64,000 nt of DNA. Origin: an uncultured Clostridium sp. (lineage in GTDB: Bacteria; Bacillota_I; Bacilli_A; RF39; UBA660). This document shows, piece after piece, positions 35,638 through 44,910 of this stretch. The stretch is taken from assembly GCA_905193755.1 (NCBI GenBank), contig CAJJPX010000001.1:124001-188000 (forward strand). The letters are read 5' to 3'. The translations under genes were made by a program, and so were the position numbers. Below the pieces are notes generated by a model that ran no database searches, was not told the origin of the DNA, and saw nothing but the letters and a program-made list of their open reading frames with translations. Numbering within the stretch: position 1 is the stretch's first letter; each line of letters begins with the position of its first letter.

Positions 35638-36800
35638 TCTCTTTCTTCTTTATCTCTATATCCAAAGAAATTATATTTTTCATCAAAGAATACATATATA
35701 ATTTTAAGAAGAGCAACTACTGGAGTAGCAATTACCATTCCAAAAATACCAAACATATACTCAAATATCATCAATGATAAAATAATTGTTATTGGACTTA
35801 AATTAAGTTTTTTACTCATTACTAATGGTTGAAGTACATTACCATCTATAGTTTGGACTATTGCTATAAATACAAGAGTTAAAATACCTATTAATGGACT
35901 TTGTGTAAATCCAATAGCACCAGCAACAGCAGCTCCCATATAAGGACCAATATATGGTATCAAATTAGTAATAACACATACAATTGCTACAAGCACTGGA
36001 GCATTTAAACCTATTATAGAGAATCCTATTAATGAAGTTACAAATAATAATAATGATAACCATAAAGTACCACTCACAAATGAGAATAATGAATCATCTA
36101 ATTGTTCCATTAAATATTTAACTTCTTTTCTAGATTTCTTAGGAAATAAATTTATAAATCCTTCACTTACTTTATTAAAGTCAAATAATATATAGAAACC
36201 TAAGATTAAACTTAATGCTATTTTACCAATACTACTTGCTAGAGAAGATACAACATTCATAGCAATCTCTGGTATATTAGTTTGAACATCACGAGCAAAC
36301 ATTTCTATTTTAGCTAAGAAAGATGCTTTAATACCATCTAAATTTTCAAGACTTAAATTTGATAATTTGATAAATACGTTATCAATCCATCCTTTAACAT
36401 CTTCAACCATCGCAGGTACAGCAGACACCATCTCAGATATTTGAGTTCCAAGTGATGGAATAGTAAACGCAAATAAAGCATATAAAACAGTTATTAATAA
36501 TAAGTATGCTATTACTACACTAAGACCTCTTTTAATACCCTTCTTAGTTAACTTTTCTACTAATGGATTTAAAAGCCAAGCAATAAACCATCCAATAAAT
36601 AATGGAGATATTATTGATAATATTTTTCCAAAGAATGTAAGAATATGCCACTCTTTAAAAATAAGACCAAGTACATATACTAACAATATAACAAAAAGTA
36701 TATACATAATTTTAAGTATTTTATTACCAGTTCCAACTAATTCATTAATTTTTTTAGAATTAACTTTTTTATCTTCACTTTTCTTTAATTTATCAATCAT
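35628..36800 (-). CDS. AI-2E family transporter (YrrI/PerM-type)
   Basis: A 390-residue membrane protein with about eight helices. Family motifs are SPLFIGWFIAWLLNPLVEKL near the start and NLIPYIGPYMGA followed by TIDGNVLQPLVM near the end. Members export small molecules or act as Na+/H+ antiporters. In B. subtilis yrrI lies in the same neighbourhood as yrzQ and recD2, as here, so the gene order is conserved and an orthologue is likely. The substrate is not known. Confidence 0.88.
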   Translation of the reverse strand: MIDKLKKSEDKKVNSKKINELVGTGNKILKIMYILFVILLVYVLGLIFKEWHILTFFGKILSIISPLFIGWFIAWLLNPLVEKLTKKGIKRGLSVVIAYLLLITVLYALFAFTIPSLGTQISEMVSAVPAMVEDVKGWIDNVFIKLSNLSLENLDGIKASFLAKIEMFARDVQTNIPEIAMNVVSSLASSIGKIALSLILGFYILFDFNKVSEGFINLFPKKSRKEVKYLMEQLDDSLFSFVSGTLWLSLLLFVTSLIGFSIIGLNAPVLVAIVCVITNLIPYIGPYMGAAVAGAIGFTQSPLIGILTLVFIAIVQTIDGNVLQPLVMSKKLNLSPITIILSLMIFEYMFGIFGMVIATPVVALLKIIYVFFDEKYNFFGYRDKEERDEE

Positions 36801-36842
36801 TCTTTTCCACTCCTATCATCATAATAATATCACACTTTTTAT

Positions 36843-36873
36843 TAAAAAAATAGTTCAATTTTAGAACTATTTT
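36843..36873 (-). terminator. Terminator after the YrzQ-like small gene
   Basis: Arms AAATAGTTC (36848-36856) and GAACTATTT (36864-36872), followed by seven T on the minus strand. The stop codon of the small gene lies inside the stem. Confidence 0.75.
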
Positions 36874-36998
36874 CCTTCTGATAATGTTTTTGACATCTTT
36901 TGCATATAATTCATGATATCTTTCTCATATTTTTTATAAACTAGACATGCACCAATACCTGAAGCAAAAGAAATCATATTTCCTAAAGTCTTAATAAT
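36867..36998 (-). CDS. YrzQ/DUF3918-like small membrane protein, possible ATT start
   Basis: A small protein with one hydrophobic segment (MISFASGIGACLVYKKYEK) and a basic helical tail, similar in design to YrzQ (DUF3918). The strong ribosome site AAAGGAGC (about 37004-37011) is 6 bases upstream of an ATT codon at 36998, giving 43 residues. The first in-frame ATG is at 36977 (36 residues) with only a weak AGGA nearby. Between recD2 and yrrI it occupies the same place as yrzQ in B. subtilis. Its role is unknown. Confidence 0.5.
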   Translation of the reverse strand: MIKTLGNMISFASGIGACLVYKKYEKDIMNYMQKMSKTLSEGK

Positions 36999-37039
36999 AT
37001 CACGCTCCTTTGATATTATTATTTATTATTTCTAAAATT

Positions 37040-39196
37040 TTATACGTATTTTAAATAAGTATTTCTATTAGCTCCATAATTAGTACTTACACTTTTATTT
37101 AGTGAATCTATACTACCAAGTATTATTAGTGAACTCTTAGCACGTGTAACTGCTGTATATATTAGTTTATTATAAAACATTCTATTGAAACTACGAGCAA
37201 GTATTATTACAACATTAGCATATTCACTTCCTTGACTTTTATGAATACTAACCGCATAAGCAAGATTAAATTTATCAAATTCTCCACTCTTATATTCTAC
37301 TATATTTCCTGAATAATCTATTTCAACTACCATCTTTTTATCAAGATAATATATGTCTCTAATATATCCAATATCTCCATTGTATACATTATTATCAACA
37401 TCATTTACTAACTGTATTACTTTATCATTAATTCTATAGTATTTATCCCCGATAATAAATTTTTCAGCATCAGGATTAAATATACTAGCCATCATACTAT
37501 TTAAGCTATCTATTCCATTAAGTCCTTTATACATAGGCGCAAGCACTTGAAAGTTTTCACTATGAATACCCTTTTCTACAGCTTTATTAACTATTTCACT
37601 AAGATATTTCTTAATGTCATCATCACTACTTTCAATAAATTTAAAATCACTATAGTTAGTTGGAAACTTATCAAAATGTTTTCTATTCTTTATATCATTT
37701 GCTAAATATGTTATATAACTTCCTTCCTTAACTCTATAAATAGTATTTAAATACTTATTTTTAATAGTGCTTATATGTAATAAATCATTAAGTAAATCTC
37801 CTGGACCTATAGATGGTAATTGATTTGCATCTCCTACTAATATCAATTTAACATTAAGCTTAAGCCCCTTTAATAAACTTGAAAACAAGAATATATCTAT
37901 CATAGAACTCTCATCTACTATTACAACCTTCTCACTAGATTTATTATATTCATCTATTAAGAATGATTCATTCTCTTTATTCCATTTTAAATATTTATGT
38001 ATTGTATAAGCAGGAGCACCTACACTCTCAGCCATTCTTTTACTAGCTCTACCAGTAGGTGCTAATAAAGCAATATCTTCATGACTTAAATCAAGTATAT
38101 CTTTTAAAATCATAACAATAGCTTTAATAATAGTAGTCTTACCAGTACCAGGACCACCAGTTATAATAAAAAAATTATTTTCTATTGCTCCCTTTATTGC
38201 ATCTTTTTGATCATTATTAAATGTTATATTATTTATTTTTTCATATTCACTTATATATGTATCAATCTTATCAGTCTTAATATTAGTCTTTATATCATTA
38301 ATTCTATTTATATCCATAAGTATAGATTTCTCAGTATTATAAAAGTCACTAAGAGTTACATACTCATTAAATAAAACTATTTTAGCTTTCATTGCAAGAC
38401 TATCTATATATTTAAGATATTCTTCTGCACTAAACACACCTCTAAAACATCTCTTCATCTTAATAAATAACTCATCTTTAAGTATTAATGTATCTCCACT
38501 TTCATAACAACTAGTATATATATTATGAAGTATTAATGCTTCTATTCTTCTTTTATCCATCTCATCATTATCTTTTAAGAACATTAAATCAAGTTTATCA
38601 AAATTTATATATTTTACTAAATCATATATATTTTCTTCTATAACATTACTTAATTTATTTCCATATACAGTTATTAAATCTATTGCTTCACGTACACTAA
38701 AACCAAGACCATTTAATTTAAGTATCAAATCTTGATTATATTCATTCTCTATTATTTTATCATGCATTCTCTTAGCTTTAGTAATTGTCATACCACTAAC
38801 AGTAGCTATATCCTGATAATTTTCTTTTATTGTTTTAATTGTGTCACTACCAAATCTTTCAACAATACGTTTAGCAGTCTTCGCACCTATTCCCTTAAAC
38901 ATACCACTACTAAGATATAAAACTAAACTATCTAAATCACTTGGTGCTTTAATTTCATAATTTAATACTTCAAATTGACTCCCATATTTGGGATGTTCTA
39001 CAAGTCTTCCATATAATATATAATCTACATCCATATTAACTTCAGCAAAACTACCAGTAAAACCAATAACCTTATTTACATATTCTTCCATATCTTCATC
39101 ATTAGTTTCACGTACCTTAAAAATACCAACTTTATATGGTCCATTATTACTCTCATAAATAATTTTTCTAATATTTCCAAGTATGTATTTCTTCAT
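37040..39196 (-). CDS. recD2: RecD2 (RecD-like ATP-dependent DNA helicase)
   Basis: A 718-residue SF1B helicase, a little shorter than the usual 740-800. An N-terminal OB-like region and helix-hairpin repeats (GMFKGIGAKTAKRIVERFG) precede the helicase core with FIITGGPGTGKTT (Walker A), VIVDESSMID (Walker B), GDANQLPSIGPG and the C-terminal VTRAKSSLIILG. RecD2 acts in DNA repair and replication fork progress in bacteria without RecBC. Its position beside yrzQ/yrrI genes matches Bacillus. Confidence 0.95.
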   Translation of the reverse strand: MKKYILGNIRKIIYESNNGPYKVGIFKVRETNDEDMEEYVNKVIGFTGSFAEVNMDVDYILYGRLVEHPKYGSQFEVLNYEIKAPSDLDSLVLYLSSGMFKGIGAKTAKRIVERFGSDTIKTIKENYQDIATVSGMTITKAKRMHDKIIENEYNQDLILKLNGLGFSVREAIDLITVYGNKLSNVIEENIYDLVKYINFDKLDLMFLKDNDEMDKRRIEALILHNIYTSCYESGDTLILKDELFIKMKRCFRGVFSAEEYLKYIDSLAMKAKIVLFNEYVTLSDFYNTEKSILMDINRINDIKTNIKTDKIDTYISEYEKINNITFNNDQKDAIKGAIENNFFIITGGPGTGKTTIIKAIVMILKDILDLSHEDIALLAPTGRASKRMAESVGAPAYTIHKYLKWNKENESFLIDEYNKSSEKVVIVDESSMIDIFLFSSLLKGLKLNVKLILVGDANQLPSIGPGDLLNDLLHISTIKNKYLNTIYRVKEGSYITYLANDIKNRKHFDKFPTNYSDFKFIESSDDDIKKYLSEIVNKAVEKGIHSENFQVLAPMYKGLNGIDSLNSMMASIFNPDAEKFIIGDKYYRINDKVIQLVNDVDNNVYNGDIGYIRDIYYLDKKMVVEIDYSGNIVEYKSGEFDKFNLAYAVSIHKSQGSEYANVVIILARSFNRMFYNKLIYTAVTRAKSSLIILGSIDSLNKSVSTNYGANRNTYLKYV

Positions 39197-39252
39197 ACAA
39201 ACTATATTAACACATTTATCATTATTTGGATATAATAAAAGAAAAAATATTT

Positions 39253-41760
39253 CTACTTTTTCTTCTTAAACTTTATTAAATTTTTATGATAAAAAACTAT
39301 ATATATAATAATACCTACTAAACTCATTATAAGTCCTAAAGTTTTAAAAGGAGCTCTATATTCTATAACTATATTATGTTTACCCTTTTCTAATTTAAAA
39401 CCTACATACGCAGTATTCACTTGTTTCTTATTAACTATCTTACCATCAACTTTTATTTTAAAACCTTTATCATATGGAAGTGTTGTTACGAAGTATCCGT
39501 CTTTCTCTGTTTCAACACTTGCATATATTTTATCACCCTTAGTTTTATCACTAATGTTTACTTCAGTTACTTTATCTTTAACATCTTTAATATCATCATA
39601 ATCCATATAATATATTTTAAGATTATCTATCTTATACATTCCTTTAAAGAAACTAACTTCCACTTTATTAGATGTATCTCCACTTATAACATAATTAAAT
39701 GTAGTATTACCATTATAATATTTCCATTCTTTACATGTTAGTTTATTTAAGTTACCATTTATAGTTATACCTAAGTCCCCTACTTTACATGATTGAGGAG
39801 TTAAATCAAAACTAACAAATAATATTTTATTACGAGCATCTTCTGGTACATCTATAAGCATTCTACTGTTATTCTTTTTAACTGTTATACTATCTCCATT
39901 ATTTACAATGCTAGGATCCATATACTTAATATCACTTTGTCTAATAAAAGTTTCTTTAATTTTACTATCGAATTCATTATTAGTTTTTTCATTCACAACT
40001 ACATTATTAAGTATTACTTCATTATTATATGGAAACTTAAGTTTACCATAATCTTTTTTACTATAATAGTTATAACTTACATACATAAATGGAAGAACAT
40101 CTGCGTTTTCATATAACGAAGTATTTCCAATACTATCAATTTTCTTATAACCAGTTATATCTATATCATCCCCAATAAAATATCTATTATTTGAAAACAT
40201 CAAATACATTAAATCTTTATTAGCACTTATTATCAATCTATTTCTAGATTGCATAGGTACTTCTAAAGTATTAAACATAAATATATTATAGTTTGAGTTT
40301 CCAGTAGATGAATATATATAATCAGAATATATATTTAGGTTACCATATATATTATTAACATTCTCTAATTTTAGATTATATAAAGTTGTATGATTATACC
40401 CTTTAGGTACTTTCTTAACTAATGCTTCTTGATTCTTATTTTCATCATTATATATATCATTCTTATTAACAAGAGTATCTTTATTATTAGCTCCACAACT
40501 ATAAACAACTAAAACTACTATAGTAAATATTTTAAGTAAGTATTTAGTTTCTACTTTTATACTAAGTATTATTACTATTAAAGTAATTATAAAATCTAAA
40601 TAGAAATAATTTACATAACTACTTTCACCAATATATATTAAAAACAAAGTCATTATCGAAGCAATTAACAACTTCTTTATATCTATCTTCTTATCATATA
40701 TTTTCTTAAACATAAGAGTAACTACATATACATATAAAGGCATAAAAGGTATTAATACTTTAGCATCTATATACATAATACCATTAAGTAAATAATTTAT
40801 TATGGGAAATACTATTAAACTAATTAAGCTAATAAATAGAAATCTACTCTCACACTTTTTATCAAGTAATAACACTATCAAACCAATTAATGAAAATGAT
40901 GTAAGACCCACTCCATAAGAATGATACATTAAATATTTAACATTTATTCTAGGAACTATCAAATCCTTTAAGTTTATACTTATCTCATTTGGAAGTCTTC
41001 CATTAATTATTGCATAAAACGTTGGTACTAATAAAATACTAGTTATAAGAATACCAATCATTATAGGTATTAAAAACTTAATACCATCTACCACAAAAAT
41101 CTTAAAAGTAATCTTTTTATTTAAAGTTATGTATTTATAAACACCATATACTATTATTGCTAATATGGCAGGTATACTATAATAGTAACTCATAAGTATA
41201 ATAAGTATAACTGATATACAAAGTAATCTTCCATCACTCTTTTCAAAATACTTATCTACTCCAATTAAAGCAAGTATTAAAAATGGCATATAATTCATAA
41301 ACATAATATGTCTATGTGAATGAAACAATAACGGAGTCGCAGTCATAAACACAATACTTCCAAGTAAACACACATCATTACTAAACTTATTATGTTTTAA
41401 GAAATAATAAAATAATATAACACTACTATATGCAAGAATAATACTACTTACTTGTATATAACTTTTCATACTTATAAATGGAAATAAATAAGAAATAATT
41501 ATAACAGGATTAAATAGTCCATAATAACTATAATTATATATATTTTGTCCACTACCTAAATTTAAAGCAAAATCCGGAAATATATTTAATGTTTTATAAA
41601 ATAAACTTCTAAAATATTCAGGAATTACAGAATGTTGAGTATTCCAATCAAGTATGCTTCCATATAAAGTATTATTTCTTAATATAAAAACTATTATACC
41701 TATAAATATAACAGTAATAATTATTAAATTAATTTTATCCTTCTTATTAATTTTTTCCAT
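39253..41760 (-). CDS. YfhO family membrane protein
   Basis: An 835-residue protein with about 12 transmembrane helices in the first half, a large extracellular beta-rich domain and a last helix near the C-terminus. Typical YfhO segments are ILDWNTQHSVIPEYFRSLFY, NLGSGQNIYNYSYYGLFNP and the terminal KVDGKIV ... GFKLEKGKHNI. YfhO proteins resemble GT-C glycosyltransferases and are linked to glycosylation of lipoteichoic acid or surface polymers in Firmicutes. The acceptor here is unknown. It appears to be monocistronic and divergent from the DUF1292 gene. Confidence 0.88.
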   Translation of the reverse strand: MEKINKKDKINLIIITVIFIGIIVFILRNNTLYGSILDWNTQHSVIPEYFRSLFYKTLNIFPDFALNLGSGQNIYNYSYYGLFNPVIIISYLFPFISMKSYIQVSSIILAYSSVILFYYFLKHNKFSNDVCLLGSIVFMTATPLLFHSHRHIMFMNYMPFLILALIGVDKYFEKSDGRLLCISVILIILMSYYYSIPAILAIIVYGVYKYITLNKKITFKIFVVDGIKFLIPIMIGILITSILLVPTFYAIINGRLPNEISINLKDLIVPRINVKYLMYHSYGVGLTSFSLIGLIVLLLDKKCESRFLFISLISLIVFPIINYLLNGIMYIDAKVLIPFMPLYVYVVTLMFKKIYDKKIDIKKLLIASIMTLFLIYIGESSYVNYFYLDFIITLIVIILSIKVETKYLLKIFTIVVLVVYSCGANNKDTLVNKNDIYNDENKNQEALVKKVPKGYNHTTLYNLKLENVNNIYGNLNIYSDYIYSSTGNSNYNIFMFNTLEVPMQSRNRLIISANKDLMYLMFSNNRYFIGDDIDITGYKKIDSIGNTSLYENADVLPFMYVSYNYYSKKDYGKLKFPYNNEVILNNVVVNEKTNNEFDSKIKETFIRQSDIKYMDPSIVNNGDSITVKKNNSRMLIDVPEDARNKILFVSFDLTPQSCKVGDLGITINGNLNKLTCKEWKYYNGNTTFNYVISGDTSNKVEVSFFKGMYKIDNLKIYYMDYDDIKDVKDKVTEVNISDKTKGDKIYASVETEKDGYFVTTLPYDKGFKIKVDGKIVNKKQVNTAYVGFKLEKGKHNIVIEYRAPFKTLGLIMSLVGIIIYIVFYHKNLIKFKKKK

Positions 41761-41860
41761 AACAAATCACAACAACATTTTACATAAATACACATTAAAA
41801 GTCAAATTATATATCTTTATTAAACACTTTATATATGTTAAAATTAATATGGTGAAGTAA

Positions 41861-42100
41861 ATGAAAGATAAGTTAACTTTTAAATTAAACGAAGATGGTA
41901 TAGATAAAGAATATTTTATTATTAAGATGTTTACATACAATAATAATGACTATATGATTTATACTGAAAATAATGATACTAAAGATGTATATGCTGCTAA
42001 ATATGAAATTAAGAATGATGAACTTAAATTATACGAAATTGAAACTGATGAAGAATGGAATCACATTGATAGCATATTATCTAATATAGGAGAAGACTAA
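41861..42100 (+). CDS. DUF1292 protein (YrzB-like)
   Basis: A 79-residue acidic soluble protein with the DUF1292 pattern (TFKLNEDGIDKEYFIIKMF; YAAKYEIKNDELKLYEIETDEEW). The family is common in Firmicutes, usually near alaS, ruvX and mltG, and has no known function. GGTGAAG precedes the ATG. Its stop overlaps the start of the transglycosylase gene (TAATG), so they are coupled. Confidence 0.85.
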   Translation: MKDKLTFKLNEDGIDKEYFIIKMFTYNNNDYMIYTENNDTKDVYAAKYEIKNDELKLYEIETDEEWNHIDSILSNIGED

Positions 42101-43416
42101 TGAATGCGATAAGATTTGTAGTAGATGATAATGATAGAGTAATAAAATGTATATTTTCTCATGATATTTATGAAGAAAGATTTAGACCAATTAAAATGGA
42201 ACCAAGAAGACTAAACATTTTAGTTAAACTATTCGCAGAAGAATATCAAAAACAAATAGATGAACAAATTAATAAAAATAATATTATTTTGTCTTTTTAT
42301 GACGTAGATGATAATACTCTAACAGAACTTGAAAGAATGAGTAAAGAATATGAAAAAAGACTAGAAAGAATTAGAGAAAAAGCAAGAATTGAGAAACAAA
42401 AAGAAAAAGCTAATGTAGATTACACTTGTGATAAAGAACATATAAAAGGAAAAAATAGAACTGTAACAAGAAAAAGAAGAAAAGTAAATCCTGTAGTTGC
42501 AACTATTTCAGCCCTAGCCTTATCGACAGTCATATTATTAAGTTCAGTTTCAAAAGCAACTTCAGATAATATAGAAATAACAAATGAACCAACTATTGTA
42601 TATGCACAAGATATAGATGAAGATATTAATAAAGAATTTAATACACAAGAATCTACTGAAAGTGATACAACTCAAACAACCACAAACATAGAACCTCAAG
42701 AAGAAACAACAACCATAAATGAATCTCTAGTCCATTATGAAGCACTAAAAGAACCTATAAATCCATTTGAAATTAATACAGAAGATTTAACTACATCAAA
42801 TAAATATTTAAATTGTAAAGAAAAATACTACGATTTAATAGAACGTTATTCTAATCAATACGGAGTAGATCCAATGCTTATGTTAGCAATCGCTACTCAA
42901 GAAAGAGGAGAACATTCAGAAATAGTCGAAGACAATGGAGGGCTTGGATTATTTCAAGTACAAATAGAAGGTGGCTGGAATTGGGATAATAAAAGTGTAA
43001 CTGTATTTAATTATGAAACAAATCAAAACGAAACAGTAACCATTACAAAAGATACAGCAAGAACACTTGAAGGTAACGTAAAATATGCATGTGTATTATT
43101 TCAAAATGCTCTTAAAGAACAAAAATACAATATACCAAGAGCCATTCAAAGTTATAATTATGGAACAAGCTATATGTCAAGTGTTATGAGTGCATGTCAA
43201 AATAACACCGGTCTTTCTAAAGAAGAACTAAGTGACCCAACTAATTTAATTTGGATTAACTATAGAAATGTAGTTGGAGGTGGAGATCCAAGATATTTAG
43301 AAAATGTCTTAAGATACTTACCAAATGAAACAAAAATAGAAATGAAAAAACCTGATGGCAAAATAGTCACTATGACATATGAAAATCCATCACTAGAAAC
43401 AAATATAACAAGATAA
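42100..43416 (+). CDS. Membrane-anchored lytic transglycosylase-like protein
   Basis: 438 residues. A charged cytoplasmic region (1-125) precedes one transmembrane helix (about 130-150), a Thr/Glu-rich linker and a C-terminal SLT-type lysozyme fold (about 245-425). The fold contains LMLAIATQERG with the candidate catalytic Glu, then NGGLGLFQVQ and AIQSYNYG. Such enzymes cut peptidoglycan. The long cytoplasmic part is unusual for a transglycosylase and may take regulatory input, perhaps from the coupled DUF1292 protein. Insertion sites or partners are unknown. Confidence 0.8.
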   Translation: MNAIRFVVDDNDRVIKCIFSHDIYEERFRPIKMEPRRLNILVKLFAEEYQKQIDEQINKNNIILSFYDVDDNTLTELERMSKEYEKRLERIREKARIEKQKEKANVDYTCDKEHIKGKNRTVTRKRRKVNPVVATISALALSTVILLSSVSKATSDNIEITNEPTIVYAQDIDEDINKEFNTQESTESDTTQTTTNIEPQEETTTINESLVHYEALKEPINPFEINTEDLTTSNKYLNCKEKYYDLIERYSNQYGVDPMLMLAIATQERGEHSEIVEDNGGLGLFQVQIEGGWNWDNKSVTVFNYETNQNETVTITKDTARTLEGNVKYACVLFQNALKEQKYNIPRAIQSYNYGTSYMSSVMSACQNNTGLSKEELSDPTNLIWINYRNVVGGGDPRYLENVLRYLPNETKIEMKKPDGKIVTMTYENPSLETNITR

Positions 43417-43450
43417 AAAAATACTTAAGCAAGTCTTAAGTATTTTATTT
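43415..43450 (+). terminator. Bidirectional terminator
   Basis: An 11-bp stem pairs AAATACTTAAG (43419-43429) with CTTAAGTATTT (43435-43445), with T-rich flanks on both strands. It serves the transglycosylase gene and the convergent 43445-43747 gene. Confidence 0.8.
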
Positions 43451-43747
43451 TAATTCTAAAGTTTTATCTTTCTTAGAAAGTGTATTTTTAACTTCTTTTA
43501 TTCTATCATATGGAACAACTACTATATCATATTCCCAAGCATATAAGTCATCATCTAAAGTATCAATAACACAAGATCTAAATATAACTCTCTCTTTTAA
43601 GTTAGTCGCAAATGTTTCTCCAGATTTAGTATAATAACACATTCTAGAAATAAGAGCATCCTTAAGACCACTATCACTTATATGTCTTACTAAACATAAC
43701 TTTGATATCTCTTCATACTTTTCTTCTGATAATTCTAAATATTTCAT
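43445..43747 (-). CDS. Hypothetical protein
   Basis: A 100-residue soluble protein (MKYLELSEEKYEEISKLCL ... WEYDIVVVPYDRIKEVKN) with a mixed alpha/beta look and three Cys. No family is recognised. GGGAGG lies 6 bases before the ATG. It is preceded by a frameshifted small frame and a tRNA gene. Confidence 0.65.
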   Translation of the reverse strand: MKYLELSEEKYEEISKLCLVRHISDSGLKDALISRMCYYTKSGETFATNLKERVIFRSCVIDTLDDDLYAWEYDIVVVPYDRIKEVKNTLSKKDKTLELK

Positions 43748-43756
43748 AAAACCTCC

Positions 43757-43889
43757 CTATATATTTAAATCTTCTAAATCTTTAAATATCTTTTTAATTT
43801 TTTTATCTCCAAAATAATGAAAACTATCATCATACTTACATTTTAATGTTATTAAATTATAAGTAAATAACTTTATCATTATAATTCAT
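43757..43889 (-). pseudogene. Possible frameshifted small ORF
   Basis: ATG 43889 has GGTGA upstream. The frame reads MNYNDK and then must shift by one base within AAAG to continue FTYNLITLKCKYDDSFHYF and on to a stop at 43757. The 133-base length is not a multiple of three. It could be a decayed small gene of about 43 residues, or a chance frame. Confidence 0.35.
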
Positions 43890-43912
43890 ACAATCACCCA
43901 ACAATAATATGG

Positions 43913-43986
<74 letters not shown>

Positions 43987-44025
43987 ACAACACTATTGTA
44001 ACACTAAAAAAGACTAGATACTAGT

Positions 44026-44514
44026 CTAAATTAATTTATAAAAAGATAAAACTGCATAACATACATTAGCTTTTATTTCATATCTAAAAAACTCATAAAA
44101 ACTAACTAACTTATCACATATACTTACTATCTTAGATTCTTTATACTTAGGCTTAACTCTAGTAATTGGATACATATGAGTAAGTATTATATCCTCTTCC
44201 ATTTCATTTATCTCAAAGAATCTTGATGCATTATTTAATGCTTCTTTTGGATGACTCCTTAAGAAATCTCTATATCTACTATCAGTTTTATTTATATCAT
44301 CAAGAGTAAAAAAGTCATGCATTAGAGCACCTCTAGTACATGATATATAATCAAGACCTAATCTATATGAGATAAAAAAACTCATCTTTGCTACTCTATT
44401 AATATGATTGAGTCTATTATCCCCATGATGCATAATAGACTTTAACTCTCTAAATTTATTAACACTATAAAACTCACTATATATTTCATAGTATAATCCT
44501 TTTCTATAATTCAT
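44026..44514 (-). CDS. HD-domain protein (predicted phosphohydrolase)
   Basis: A 162-residue all-helical protein. Motif order is HHGDNRLNHINRVA (first His), GALMHDFF (the HD pair), RSHPKEAL and ILTHMYPI, which matches metal-dependent HD phosphohydrolases. The substrate is not known. AAGGTG lies upstream of the ATG. It follows the unassigned 44539-44910 gene in a cluster downstream of rseP. Confidence 0.75.
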   Translation of the reverse strand: MNYRKGLYYEIYSEFYSVNKFRELKSIMHHGDNRLNHINRVAKMSFFISYRLGLDYISCTRGALMHDFFTLDDINKTDSRYRDFLRSHPKEALNNASRFFEINEMEEDIILTHMYPITRVKPKYKESKIVSICDKLVSFYEFFRYEIKANVCYAVLSFYKLI

Positions 44515-44538
44515 TTTTTATTACCACACCTTATTTTT

Positions 44539-44910
44539 TTAAATCCATCTAGGAATATACAAATTTCTTGTAAATCCTTCCATATACTTGTCATACTCAG
44601 CTAATATAGTTTTAACTATAACACCTATAACATCAGTCTCCCTTTTAGAAACTTTTAAAGACGTTAAAGCATTAGTTAGCATAGTTTTAAATTCTCTATC
44701 ATCTATATATCTAAGTACAGCCTTATTTAAATTACTAACCCTCTTTAATTCATTTTTATCTTTAATATTTATTTTGAATATATATGTTTGAAAAATAGTT
44801 ATTATTTTATCAGTCATATAATCAAGTTCAGTAAATTCTTCATTTATTATTCTATAATAATCAGGACAATATTTAAGAATAACTTTGTTATCTAAATAAC
44901 TATTTTTCAT
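44539..44910 (-). CDS. Hypothetical helical protein
   Basis: A 123-residue soluble protein, mostly helical (ELDYMTDKIITIFQTYIF; KTMLTNALTSLKVSKRE). No known motif. It starts directly beside the rseP stop and so is probably in the same transcript as cdsA-rseP. Confidence 0.6.
   Translation of the reverse strand: MKNSYLDNKVILKYCPDYYRIINEEFTELDYMTDKIITIFQTYIFKINIKDKNELKRVSNLNKAVLRYIDDREFKTMLTNALTSLKVSKRETDVIGVIVKTILAEYDKYMEGFTRNLYIPRWI

Noticed and set aside
39421..39741. Plus-strand frame opposite the YfhO gene
   Set aside because: Hydrophobic antisense shadow with no ribosome site or family signature.
43748..43912. Second tRNA beside tRNA-Arg
   Set aside because: No second cloverleaf can be drawn in the flanking sequence.
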